From contig WWBZ02000082.1 of NCBI GenBank assembly GCA_011503125.2, positions 2,790,001 through 2,854,000 of the forward strand: a stretch of DNA of 64,000 nucleotides, written 5' to 3'. This DNA is from Botryosphaeria dothidea (Eukaryota; Ascomycota; Dothideomycetes; Botryosphaeriales; Botryosphaeriaceae). The number at the start of each line of letters is the position of its first letter. Position 1 is the stretch's first letter. This document shows positions 1-10,628 of the stretch, in pieces. The notes under the pieces are model-generated. The model made no database searches, was not told the DNA's origin, and saw nothing but the letters and a program-made list of their open reading frames with translations. The translations under genes were made by a program, and so were the position numbers.

Positions 1-1628
1 AGAGAAGTCGCACTACTGGCCTCCGGAGCATCTTCCCATGAAAGAAACAGAAGGGTATTCCCATCTCTTCATGAACGGTGGCTTTATCATCTCAGATGAG
101 AGCACTGTGAATGTAGCCGCCGGTAAGTGCTGCGGCCAAAAGATGCAACCTTTTGCGCAAGGATCTGTCTCAGGGTGCTGACTTGATTAGGCCAAACTTT
201 CGGAGGAGGCGGTTTCGTGAACTGGTCTGCGTCTTTGCAAACACAGGGGTACGTCCGCCAGGAATGGGCGGATCAGGGCCTGCCCTTCTTCACCTCGGCG
301 GAGTTCCAGAGGTCCTTGGACACAGTCTGTGAGCGTATGGGCGTCGCAACTGATCCCATAAGACACAACCCCACGAACAATCATCTTCTGGAAGGTGCGC
401 GGAAGTTAGGCTGGTCCCACAAAGCTGTGCCGCAAAATAGTGGCGGTGCAGAGCATTACTGCGGATATTGTTCAATGGGGTGTGCCTCATGCGAGAAGCA
501 GGGTCCCCATGTGTCTTTTCTACCCGATGCCGCACGCTGTGGGGCCCAGTTTATCGAAGGTCTTGAGGTTAACAAAGTCTTGTTTGAGGAGAAGAAGGGC
601 AAAAAGGTTGCTGTGGGCGTGCGAGGGTTGTGGGTGTCCCGAGACGAGTACGGAGGTGTGGCTGGTAAGCCATGCGTTGAGAGGGAGGTGATCATCAGAG
701 CCAAGCGTGTCATCGTCGCTGGCGGCACCATGCAAAGTCCTCTGCTACTCCTCCGGTCTGGCCTCAGTAATCCAAACATCGGACGACATCTCCATCTTCA
801 TCCAGTGTCCTTCCTTGGAGCAGCGCATAAGGAACGGACAAACCCCTGGGAAGGAGGAATCCTGACAGCTGTTGTTAACGAGCTTGAGAATATCGATGGG
901 AAGGGTCATGGGGCGAAGCTTGAGGCCGTCACCATGCTTCCATCGGTTTGGCTCACTCTTCCTCCCTGGACCGGTGGGCTTGAGTATAAAGAGTTTGTTC
1001 CTCGCATGAAGCACATGGTAGGATACATCTCGCTGGCGCGTGATCGAGATACTGGACGAGTGTATCCGGATCCCACAGATGGACGCTGTCGCGTTTCGTA
1101 TCCACTGTCCTGGTTCGACAAGAAGCATGTCCTTGAGGGTGTGATCGGGCTGGCGAAGCTCCAGTATGTTGCAGGGGCCAGTGAGATATTCACGACAATT
1201 CCCAGATGCCCACCTTTCAAACGTATGGAATCAGAAACTGGGGAGGAAGACCTAGAAGGTATCAACAACAAAAAGTTTCAGGAGTGGCTCAAGGAGATCA
1301 GGAGAAACGGGTTTCCTAGCCCCGAGACGATGTTTCTGAGCGCACACCAGATGGGGACATGCCGTATGGGTGCCTCACCGAAGACGAGTGTAGTGGATCC
1401 TGAAGGCAAAGTCTGGGGCACAGAGGGGCTGTACGTTGCGGACGCCAGCGTTTTCCCAAGCGCCAGTGGAGTCAACCCGATGGTAACCGTGATGGGTGCG
1501 TGTTGTCTCGCAAATTTTCTTGTCGGATGGATGCTAATGAGCCTGCTTTTGTCACAGGGATTGCGGATTGGCTGTCGCGAAATATCTCAGCACACATGGC
1601 AAAGGAGCAAGAACTGGCTAGACTGTAG
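1..1628 (+). CDS. Long-chain alcohol oxidase, GMC family (5' partial)
   Basis: Flavin-dependent oxidase of the FAO type, which converts long-chain fatty alcohols to aldehydes, usually in peroxisomal or microsomal membranes. The N-terminal Rossmann GxGxxG is outside the window, so the gene is cut at its 5' end and starts in mid-codon (frame from base 2). Visible exons are 1-122, 191-1495 and 1558-1628, giving about 498 residues of an expected 700 or more. Landmarks are the GMC signature AGQTFGGGGFVNWSAS across the first splice junction, the Cys-rich HYCGYCSMGC typical of FAO enzymes, the VIVAGG strand, and the C-terminal HQMGTCRMG with VADASVFPSASGVNPM. The second intron (1496-1557) restores the expected ending GIADWLSRNI and a stop at 1626-1628; read through, the frame would run on to 1731 with non-conserved sequence. 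Family assignment is firm; the substrate is inferred from the family. Confidence 0.9.
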
Positions 1629-2650
1629 AACGAGGAGCGGGAGACACAACGCGAAGCGAGACGGGCTGCTTTTTTATGGAGAATGGTCCGGTGGTGTCGA
1701 TTGGTCCGCTGATGTGATGGGGCAAGAGTGACATCGTAGATTAGTCGCCTGACGCAGCTACTGGATAGGTGTGTGACCACAACCTCACACCAGGCGAGGT
1801 GAGAGACAGCAAGCAACATCAATAGCGAGGCTGTGACGCTCAGGGGGTTTGCGGGGACCATCGTCGATTTGGAATGCGATATTAGAATAGTGGGAATCTG
1901 TTCCTGCATTGGCTTGTGACTGCTGCAGATGAGGCTCGATTCCCACAGGTGTGTTGGGTGTTTGGGCCAAATATGGATGGTTTAGCGTCATGCGCGCGAG
2001 CTTGTCTCGGGAACAAGGCCTCAATGGTCTTTTGGGCGGCGGGCGGGTGGCGAGCCGTTGGAGCGACGGCGACGACAGTCTGCGATGACCGGTGAGGCTC
2101 GAGGACACCCCAAAGCAGTATCATCGACATCGCATCGCCTGTGCAGCCGTGTTTCAGTTCACAGGGTCTCTTCTGTTAGTCGCTCAGCCGGCACGTATCC
2201 GAGGACAGCCGAAGACGTCATTGTGCTGAGCCCTCGAGGATTCACCACCACACGGCTGACGCGCAGCGGTGGTGCGGCTTGGGCCGCCAATCCCCGCCGC
2301 TCCGTCCTGCTGCGAGCTGCCCACGTTGCTGCTGGCGCAGGGTCTCCGCGCCTGCACCGCCTCCGGCTCACGCACACCCAGCTCCTTCCATGCGCAGACC
2401 TGCTTCGACTCATGTTGTATTTATGCAGCTGCCTGCCGCTCGCATTACGCTTCCCGCCTTCATGCACCACTTACCGCCCGGCCCACCACGCCAATTCTCT
2501 CGCCGGCCATCAACAAGAACTTCCGTGCGCCTGTGCCACACCGACGTAAACTTCGCCCCTCCGACGGCTTGCCTCACCAAACCATCATCCCTGCATCTGG
2601 GGGTACATTCCTCTTTGCCCGCCTCATCACCACTCTCTCCAACCGCAAAC
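1629..2650. other. Intergenic, promoter side of GNAT gene
   Basis: I see no gene here. The last 450 bases are C/T-rich on the + strand, as expected for the 5' leader of the acetyltransferase that follows. Open frames upstream of 2651 in the same frame are Pro/Ser/Arg-rich and look like translated leader. Confidence 0.5.
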
Positions 2651-3454
2651 ATGTCGCAATTCATATCCTTCATTGCGCCGACCGCGCCGTTGGCCGCATC
2701 GTACGACCGCACGAAGCTGGCTGCCGACCAGCCGGCCCGCGATATTCCCACAACGTTCAAGGATGCGATGACGGTCCGCGAGCGTGTCTATGTCGAGGAG
2801 CAGGACGTCCCCCTCGAGAACGAATTCGATGACGACGATCCACGCAGCTTCCACTGGGTTGTGTATGCCTCGGTCGGGACGTCAAGTAGCAATGGCGCCT
2901 CGCCTCTTTCCGAAGGCACAAACACTGACTCCGCCTCTCCCTCGCCCCAAGAGGAGCGCCGTCAGAGCGACCCGACCGCCAACCGCGTCGCTGTCGGTAC
3001 CATCCGTCTCGTGCCACCGCCTCACCCGCCCCACCCCGCACCTTCCGACACACAAAAGCTGGACAATTCTCTACATGCGCCTGCCACCGGGTCGTGCACC
3101 AATGGTACGCCTGCCGTCGAGCCATACATCAAGTTGGGTCGTCTTGCGGTTCTCCCGGCATACCGCAAGTTGGGGCTGGCGGCGCTGCTGGTGCGCACTG
3201 CTCTGGACTGGGCCGCTCAGAATGGCTACGAGATCTTAAGCCCGCCCCGTCCCGAGGAGATAGAGCTGGCCAAAGTGGAAGGTCGCGAGGCTGATCTCGA
3301 AGCGTGGAATGGTCTCACTCTTGTGCATGCGCAGACTTGGCTTGTGAAGTTCTGGAGCAAGTTCGGCTTCGTCAAAGATGAGAATATGGGAGAATGGGAT
3401 GAGGAGGGCATCATGCACATCGGGATGTGGTTGACGCTGAGGCTGCGGGAGTGA
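2651..3454 (+). CDS. GNAT family N-acetyltransferase
   Basis: Intronless gene of 267 codons for a cytosolic or nuclear GCN5-related acetyltransferase using acetyl-CoA; the acceptor is unknown. The core starts with TFKDAMTVRERVYVEEQDVP, a form common in fungal GNAT proteins. A low-complexity Ser/Pro insert follows, then the motif A region GRLAVLPAYRKLGLAALLV with the R-x-x-G-x-A type pyrophosphate loop, and a C-terminal strand HAQTWLVKFWSKFGFVKDENM. I chose the ATG at 2651 because the conserved fold begins soon after it; an in-frame ATG at 2279 adds about 124 residues of low-complexity sequence that looks like leader. Related fungal proteins are simply called acetyltransferases. Confidence 0.85.
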   Translation: MSQFISFIAPTAPLAASYDRTKLAADQPARDIPTTFKDAMTVRERVYVEEQDVPLENEFDDDDPRSFHWVVYASVGTSSSNGASPLSEGTNTDSASPSPQEERRQSDPTANRVAVGTIRLVPPPHPPHPAPSDTQKLDNSLHAPATGSCTNGTPAVEPYIKLGRLAVLPAYRKLGLAALLVRTALDWAAQNGYEILSPPRPEEIELAKVEGREADLEAWNGLTLVHAQTWLVKFWSKFGFVKDENMGEWDEEGIMHIGMWLTLRLRE

Positions 3455-5435
3455 AGTCGATGAAGCTCTTTGATGCGGCACTCTGGGCCTGATTTCCTTT
3501 CATGGGAGTCTATGCACCACTCATGTTACGAATGCACGATTTAAGATATCCCCACACTTGCTTTCGCTTTCCTTGCTCTCCCGATATCGCTGGATATCAG
3601 CAAGAAGCTTGCTTCCTTACTAGAAATTTCCGGTATTCGAGTACTTTAAGGCAAAAAATAGACTGCACATTCTCCACCAAGTTCTCTCGTAACCGAATAC
3701 TGCTTATCTTACATTTCTTTCGAGAGCCATCGAAACTGCATTTCTTAAGTTCGATGGATTCCTATTGAAACCCACTAGTTCATCGCTCCATTTTTTATAA
3801 CACACCCTATGATGAGTCGACATTTGGACTTGCCAAATGACTCGCATGTTCTGCGTCGGAAGATACTCCGTGTCCGCCGCCCGCTTCCGCGAACTGACAA
3901 AAGCAGTAAGACGCCATTTCAGGCGCCCATCCCCCGCATTTCCTTTTGCCTCTCGACTGTCGATCAAATTCCGCTTGTATTTCCTCGGAGGGTCAATCCG
4001 AAGCGAAAAGACCTGTCGTCATGCGAGGGCTGAGCAAACGGGAACGGGATCGGTTTCGGTTGCACTGCCGACGCACAGGGCTGATTGCAGCACTCAACGC
4101 GCATCTTGGCAGGGTTCGATGGTGGGGATCGGATCGTGCTGGTGTGGGTCCCAATCTATCTTACTGTGCACCGTATCGACTGTGCTTCTCTAGCTGCCCG
4201 TAACCGACAGGAGGCCTTTTGGACTTGCAAGGCTCGGGCCGTTGCTGACAGTTTTTTCAGTCGCACGGGGGCCGAACTGCCTGGTGATTGCGCCGTCGTT
4301 TTAGATAGCTTTATCAGGGTGACGTGCTTCTTGCCGTTTGGGCGTATCCTCTGGAATTTGCAAATATTGGGAAAACGAATGCAGAAACTGTCGGATTTCC
4401 AAAAAGTAATGAGAGCTGACATAGAGCAACGGACATCTTGGAGGAGCACATGCCAGAACATCTCTTTACTGCTCTGCAAAACTTGTGAATAGCTATGATC
4501 AGTGCGATCCATGGACAAGTGTCGTATGACAAACGTGATCCTGAACATGAGCGGCGGAAGACCAGATGTTGGTGGAAAATATGGAGCTCAAGTTGTCTAC
4601 TCAGTCATGGAGACACCAGATTTACAGTGGCGACATAACGTGATTAAGCGACGTGAGGAGTATGTCCAAGTGAGTCTCTGTCTCGCCTTGTTTAGGCTGG
4701 TTGAGATGTGGGTCCTCAGCCCTGTGTACCCCGTGCGCCGGGGTCCCGTGTCTGGCGCAGCTGATCCATGTCGTAGATCTGAAGCTACTGGTGGTAGCTT
4801 TGCGACTTTGCGTCTGTTCGTTTCCACATTGAGCCTCACAGATTTGTGAGTGCGCTGATCAGCTAATTGAGCCACCGTGAGCTGGGTGGTCGTAGCGGGA
4901 CCCTTTCTGCGGTAGCCTTGAGGTAAGTACAGGGCGGGTGCTCACGCAATCACAGCACTTGCTCTTTCCCAAAGCAAGCTGCCTCGAGGCCACCTTGAGG
5001 GCACTTTGGGCCGCAGTGTGAGAATTGCGTCGACCCCGCCACATCAATTCACCACACGCGTCTTGGCGCATGGCGTGGTATTTTTGTACCTTCCTTCTGC
5101 ATCCGCTCCAACGCCTCGCCTTCCTCCGCCGCCATAACTTTCCTTTCGCTACCACCTCGACCCTTCCTCCTGCACGCAGGTCACCGCGTGGGGCCCATCG
5201 CACTTGGCCATTACAACTTCCAACCCGCTCCATGCCACGCTTTTGCTCTCTGTAGCAGGACCCTCTCATGATGGAGCACGTCCATCACCATTTCCATCTT
5301 GTATGTCCTGACCGTTTGTCGTCCTCCACGTTCGCTCCGCACTTTTTCCAACAAGGAAGATCTGTCTTTCCCACAACGACCCGCAACGCATACCAATCTT
5401 CCTCAATTCCAGGTTCCGCCAAGGATCCGGACAAT
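3455..5435. other. Intergenic region, 2 kb
   Basis: No convincing gene. Bases 5080-5430 are strongly C/T-rich on the + strand and probably form the promoter and leader of the 7TM-RGS gene. Open frames at 3837-4492 have no recognisable family and poor codon character. Confidence 0.5.
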
Positions 5436-7464
5436 ATGGCTTTAGCAGACTACACTGATGTTCCGGCGCAGGAGCCAACGCCCACTCCGGCTTCGTACGA
5501 TGTGGCACTGGGCTTCGAGCAGTCCATGTTCGGTAACCATGGTGGTACCCTGGATGCTCCCTCAAAGATCTGGATCCCCGTCGCCGTGATCTACACCTTC
5601 ATTCTCTGCATGGGTATCATGTTCCTGTACTTCCAGCGATACAGCCACGCAGTTCGCCTACGCGGTTTCTGGTTGACATGTTCCGCCATTACCTCACTAC
5701 ATATCTACCTCCTCCTGATTCTTCTGGATTATCCGCTAAGGTTCTGGTATGGATGTACGGCTGAATTCTGGGTCATGGCCACTCTGTTCCCGTTTGGTCT
5801 TGGCCTTTACCAGAGTAAGCAAATCACCTATTTCCTCCCTTTAGGTCTTCTTAGTATTTGCTCTGACGTGGCTCTAGTCTCGAACGCCCGGTTCATATTC
5901 TATTACCAGACCCAGCAGGAACTTCTTATAACGCCGCAGCATAACAAACGGCGCAAAATCCCCATCTGGTACCGGAATCCAATCGGTTTCCTGAAGCACT
6001 ACAACAACATGGACTTCCTCGCGAAGACGCAGGTTTTTGTTGGGTGCACATGGGTATTTGCCATTCTCTCCAGCTCTTTCATGTACTTCGGATCCATCAA
6101 CTTCCACGAGCATTACGGCTTCTTCGGAGAATGGTCAGGAACAGCAAATTGCCATCGAGGACCGCATGGAGAGTGGTACGTCAAAACAAATTCATAGTTT
6201 TAGATAGAGCTGACTTCGTGCAGGGTGCCAACGGCAATGTCCCAGCTTCTGATGTGTTGGTTCTGGGGCCCGTACATGCTCTGGTACGCCAGAACCATCC
6301 AAGACACGCACTTCTGGTCTTTTCAGATGAAGATCAACGTGATCGCTGGGTATGTTGACGTCCGGCCAAGGATCTCTGAAATCCAAGCTGACGCTCTCAG
6401 GTTTCCGGGAACCCCGCTTTGGATGGCATTCCTTTATTCCAACGACCTTGGTATCATTGCGGTCAATCGTTGGTTTCCCCACGCCGGCTGGTAAGTTTAT
6501 ACGTCCTTCGATTCGAAGGCACTGCTGACATTGTCTCAGGTTCATCCCGGGAATCGCGACAATTCAACTAGGTTCCATAATCTTCCCCATCCTAGATATA
6601 GGCAAGACCCGGAGTCACATGATGAACCTGGAAGAGGAGCTCGCACTTGGAGGCCATACTTCTCCTTCCGACGATGGCATGACCCGGGTGAACAGCAAAG
6701 GACCTTATTCCATGGTGGCTTTCGAAGAGGCTTTGGAGAAGGACACCGACCGGCTTTTTGACTTGGACGGCAAACCATAACTACACGGCCGCTGAAATAA
6801 ACTTCCTTATCTACGTCCGTAACTGGAAGAACAACTGGGGCGGTCCTGGCAGGCTTCACAGGATGCTTACTCCGACCGACTCCCGCAGTCGATACGAAGA
6901 CGCTGCTGTCATTTTCTTCACCTTCATCAACCCGGTTACTTCCAGGATGACGGTGAACATCGACAACAAGACCTACAAGGACAATCGCCAAGTACTTCGA
7001 CGACGTTGTTGCTCACGACCTGCCTGGAGAAGCAACCAGCTTCTTTTCCGAACAGGAGCAAGTTACTCCTTGGGAAAAGGATGATGTTGCATCGCAGTGC
7101 CAGCGTGCGGAGAGCTTTGACAGGCGCCGTCTGCAATATCTCTGTGAAGATGGTGACGAGGAGGACTGCGAGACTGTTCCTAAAGGCTTCAGTTTGTCTG
7201 TCTTTGATTCAGCCTACCAGATCATCAAGGACGACATCTTCTACAACACTTGGCTTCGGTAAGTGAGGGTCATTCGGCGGATTTCTTGACAATTTCAGTC
7301 CATCAGGTTTACTGATTTATCTTAGCTACGTGAGCGATAGGGAGACCAACAGCGTCACGACTGGCAGGAGTGAGCACAACGGATCGCCCGCTTGCATGCA
7401 TGAGGCCTGGACGCCAAGCCCCCTTCAGCCTGCCGAGGCCCACATGCATTCACCTCGTCCTTGA
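5436..7464 (+). CDS. Seven-transmembrane RGS-domain protein (GprK-like), two apparent frameshifts
   Basis: Membrane protein with seven predicted helices followed by a regulator-of-G-protein-signalling domain, the architecture of fungal GprK-class receptors that speed GTP hydrolysis on G-alpha. Exons: 5436-5814, 5878-6175, 6224-6349, 6401-6490, 6540-7258, 7326-7464. The first TM is WIPVAVIYTFILCMGIMFLY. The last exons encode the RGS box: SMVAFEEALEKDTDRL, then NHNYTAAEINFLIYVRNW, then INPVTSRMTVNIDN and KYFDDVVAHDL. The box is not readable in one frame. One extra base in the T5 run at 6755-6759 and one extra A at 6983-6984 must be discounted; otherwise the frame stops at 6778. Splice phases at every intron agree with this model. 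The gene is either a recent pseudogene or affected by sequence error. Confidence 0.8.
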
Positions 7465-8963
7465 AAGGGCACCTTTCTTTCAGCCTTACATTGGGCAGCC
7501 GGTCGATTGAGGACTCAGGGGCTTAGGAGCTTCGATAGCTTGTTTCCAGCCTCATTGCATCTAGCTTCGTTGCAAAATTCTTGCACATCAGCTCTTCCGC
7601 TGAGCTCTTTGCTCAACTTTGCCATTGGCGTTTTCACAGGGGTTCCGCTCAAATACTGGGTTCAGTTGGGGAAGACCAGGTGGCCATATGGTACGTTTCG
7701 GACTGCTTTCTTGGGTTGGCAAGGTCGGAATGGCAGGCGTCTACAGGCGGACGTTAGCGCATATAGCATTAAAATGACGAGGTCAGGATTCATTGGACCA
7801 ATGCTCGATGGTGTATTTCTTGCGTGTTGCGGGGAGCTCTGCAGACCCCTGGGCGACCCCTGCACGCGGTGGAGCTGCCCCCACCAAAGCTCCACGCGCT
7901 GGCGACGATCACCAAGACCGACACTCGACGTCGGCGCATCCGGGAGAGCGGTCACCGGGGCAGGCTGGACAGGAGTCACCGTGAGCCGCTATCTCTGGGC
8001 CTTTCGGCGGGCGATGGGCGCAAGGTTTGCGGCTCGGAAGCTTGGCATGCAGGCGCTGGGATCGGGCGGGCTTGGTCGCGCAAAAGCAGCGCTGGCATGC
8101 AGGCACCCGACACAGGCACAGGCGCAGTATCGCATCATCGATTGTGCAGATGGCGTGCGTTGTGACGACGAGTCTGATGTGGACAAGGCGACTGCAGGTA
8201 TAAAGCTACGCGGCATCGATCGATGTGGCACGTCGTTTTTTGCCTTTTTGCCTCTCCGTGGCTCCGCCCTGCCCGTCCGTCCGCGGCCCCGTCGGCGCGC
8301 CCGGCCTTGGGCTCTGTCGTCGGTTTAGGGATGTGTTCACGTGTCGCAGGGCTCGACGACCGCAATGATTCCCGAAATTGCGCCAGTCTACCTGTCGCAG
8401 CGCTCCGCCTGGCGCGTCGTCGTAAGTGGTTGCACACATGCGTGACAGTGGAGGCGTGCAAGCATGCCGTGTGCATCTACACTGGCCCAAAGTCACAATT
8501 CTGCAATTTTGTCAGGAACTGACGTGCTCGGCGGCTGCCTCACTCTGACACAGGAGCCACTAGGCCAGCCCAGGGTCTCGCTGGATTGCGTGGAGGAGCC
8601 GCGTCCATCACGCAATTTCTGGCGCCCGTACCTCACCGCCCATGGCTCTAGCGTCCCCCGAATTATAAGAAAGTCAATGCCGCCACCCATCACTCCAGAC
8701 TGCACCTCGGCGCTCCCCAGTCTTTGTTTCTACTTGTTTCGGCTCGACTCTGGCCCGACCGCCGCCGATCCCCAAGACTTTTCAGCCTCCTGCCCATCTT
8801 CTCCGGACACCGCCCGGCTGGTCGCGTGACTTGGCTGGAGAAAAGACGGCCGCCCTTCCCCGCTGACGTGTCAGAAGCTGCAGCTCCTCAAATTTCAGGG
8901 CCTATATAGCTCGAGAGGCCGCTGCTGTTCCATTTCTCTGCCCCATCTTGTCCTTCTTCCGCA
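7465..8963. other. Intergenic region with choline sulfatase promoter
   Basis: No supported gene. The 273-codon open frame at 7507-8328 has no family resemblance and a biased Arg/Ser composition. A 12-base word with the core GGCATGCAGGC occurs twice, near 8043 and 8094. The 3' end holds the promoter of the downstream gene. Confidence 0.5.
8903..8909 (+). promoter_or_regulatory. TATA box of choline sulfatase
   Basis: TATATAG lies 55 bases before the ATG at 8964, a normal spacing for a fungal TATA promoter with a short leader. Confidence 0.55.
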
Positions 8964-10628
8964 ATGGCTCCTCACGCTTCCCTCCCGGACACGCCTCCCA
9001 ATGGCCCGCAGGAGACCGGCTACCTTCCCCCCGCGGGAGACCAATTCCCCGTGAAGCCAAACATCCTGTACATCATGGCCGACCAGATGTCCGCTCCGCT
9101 GCTGAAGATGCACGATTCCGACTCTCCCATCAAGACTCCGCACCTGGACAAGCTGGCCGAGACGGGCGTTGTTTTCGACAGCGCCTACTGCAACGCTCCC
9201 CTTTGTGCGCCGTCTCGCTTTGTCATGGTCACCGGCCAGCTTCCGCACAAGATCAAGTCCTACGACAATGCTTCCCATCTCAATGCCGACGTGCCCACTT
9301 TTGCGCACTACTTGCGCCGGGAGGGTTACGAGACGACCTTGGCGGGCAAGATGCATTTCATCGGCCCGGATCAGCTGCACGGTTTCGAGAATCGCTTGAC
9401 CTCGGACATCTACCCCGGCGATTTCGGCTGGTCCGTCAACTGGGACAAGCCCGAGGAGCGCCAGGAGTGGTTCCACAACATGTCTTCGGTTTTGCAGGCC
9501 GGACCGTGCGTGCGCTCGAACCAGCTCGATTACGACGAGGAGGTCATGTACAAGTCAACGCAGTATCTGTACGATCACGTGCGGAAGGGAGATAAGGAGC
9601 GCCCGTTCTGCCTGACTGTATCTCTGACTCACCCGCACGATCCCTACGCTATCACCGAGGACTACTGGAGCCGATACGAGGACGTTGAGATCCCCTTGCC
9701 CAAGGTCCAGATCAAGCAGGAGGACCAGGACCCTCATTCCAAGCGTCTGATGCAGTGCATCGAACTTTGGGACAACCCTGTTCCCGACGAGGCGGTCCGT
9801 CGGGCGCGTCGTGCCTATTACGGATCTTGCAGCTATGTCGATGACCAGGTTGGCAAGTTGATGAAGGTTCTAAAGGATTGCAAGCTCGACAGGAACACGA
9901 TCGTCGTCTTCAGCGGAGACCACGGTGACATGCTCGGCGAGCGCGGCTTGTGGTACAAGATGTCTTGGCACGAGAACAGTGCCCGTGTGCCGCTTATCAT
10001 CAACTACCCGCCTCGCTTCATGCCGCGCCACGTCAAGGACTCGGTGTCGACGATGGATTTGTTGCCTACTTTGGTCGATCTGGCAGGCGGACGCTTGGAC
10101 ACAAGCCTCACCATTGACGGCGAAAGCCTGTATCCGGCGCTGTGTGGCCACCGCACCAGGGACGAAGTCATCGGCGAGTACATGGGCGAAGGCTCCATCT
10201 CCCCGGTCATGATGATTCGCAGGGGCAAGTGGAAGTATACTTGCTGCCTGGTCGATCCTCCGCAACTTTTCGATCTCGAGAAGGATCCTCAGGAGCTTCA
10301 CAACGTTGCCGACTCGGATGACCCGGAGTACAAGAAGGCTGCAGCCGCTTTCGCAGAAGAGGCGAGCCGCAGGTGGGATCTGCAGAAGATCCACGACGAC
10401 GTGTTGCAGTCGCAGAGGATGCGCAGGCTGTGCTGGAACGCGCTGAAGCAGGGGCGTTTCGAGTCATGGGACTACCAGCCGCAAGACCTTGCCTCGCAGA
10501 AGTACATCCGATCGACAATCCCTCTGGACGATCTCGAGCTCCGCGCCCGCTACCCGCCCGTCGATGCTTATGGAAAGCCGTACATGACGCAGCACCCCCA
10601 TGGCCTCGCTGCAGCCAAGGGCCAGTAG
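8964..10628 (+). CDS. Choline sulfatase
   Basis: Intronless gene of 554 codons. The enzyme hydrolyses choline-O-sulfate to choline and sulfate and lets fungi use this store or osmolyte as a sulfur source, probably in the cytosol because no signal peptide is visible. It belongs to the alkaline-phosphatase-like sulfatases: N-terminal NILYIMADQMSAP with metal-binding Asp40, then CNAPLCAPSRF in which Cys81 of C-x-P-S-R is the residue converted to formylglycine, and VVFSGDHGDMLGERG with the metal-binding D-H pair. The C-terminal block RLCWNALKQGRFESWDYQP is the choline-sulfatase-specific extension, which separates it from aryl sulfatases. Such genes are usually induced by sulfur limitation; I did not identify a specific operator. 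Confidence 0.93.
   Translation: MAPHASLPDTPPNGPQETGYLPPAGDQFPVKPNILYIMADQMSAPLLKMHDSDSPIKTPHLDKLAETGVVFDSAYCNAPLCAPSRFVMVTGQLPHKIKSYDNASHLNADVPTFAHYLRREGYETTLAGKMHFIGPDQLHGFENRLTSDIYPGDFGWSVNWDKPEERQEWFHNMSSVLQAGPCVRSNQLDYDEEVMYKSTQYLYDHVRKGDKERPFCLTVSLTHPHDPYAITEDYWSRYEDVEIPLPKVQIKQEDQDPHSKRLMQCIELWDNPVPDEAVRRARRAYYGSCSYVDDQVGKLMKVLKDCKLDRNTIVVFSGDHGDMLGERGLWYKMSWHENSARVPLIINYPPRFMPRHVKDSVSTMDLLPTLVDLAGGRLDTSLTIDGESLYPALCGHRTRDEVIGEYMGEGSISPVMMIRRGKWKYTCCLVDPPQLFDLEKDPQELHNVADSDDPEYKKAAAAFAEEASRRWDLQKIHDDVLQSQRMRRLCWNALKQGRFESWDYQPQDLASQKYIRSTIPLDDLELRARYPPVDAYGKPYMTQHPHGLAAAKGQ

Noticed and set aside
2279..2650. N-terminal extension of the GNAT protein
   Set aside because: Pro/His/Ser-rich translated leader, C/T-rich DNA; the conserved domain needs only the Met at 2651.
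7507..8328. 273-codon + strand frame
   Set aside because: No family, Arg/Ser-biased, overlapped by equal frames in other registers, and no start context or splice partners.
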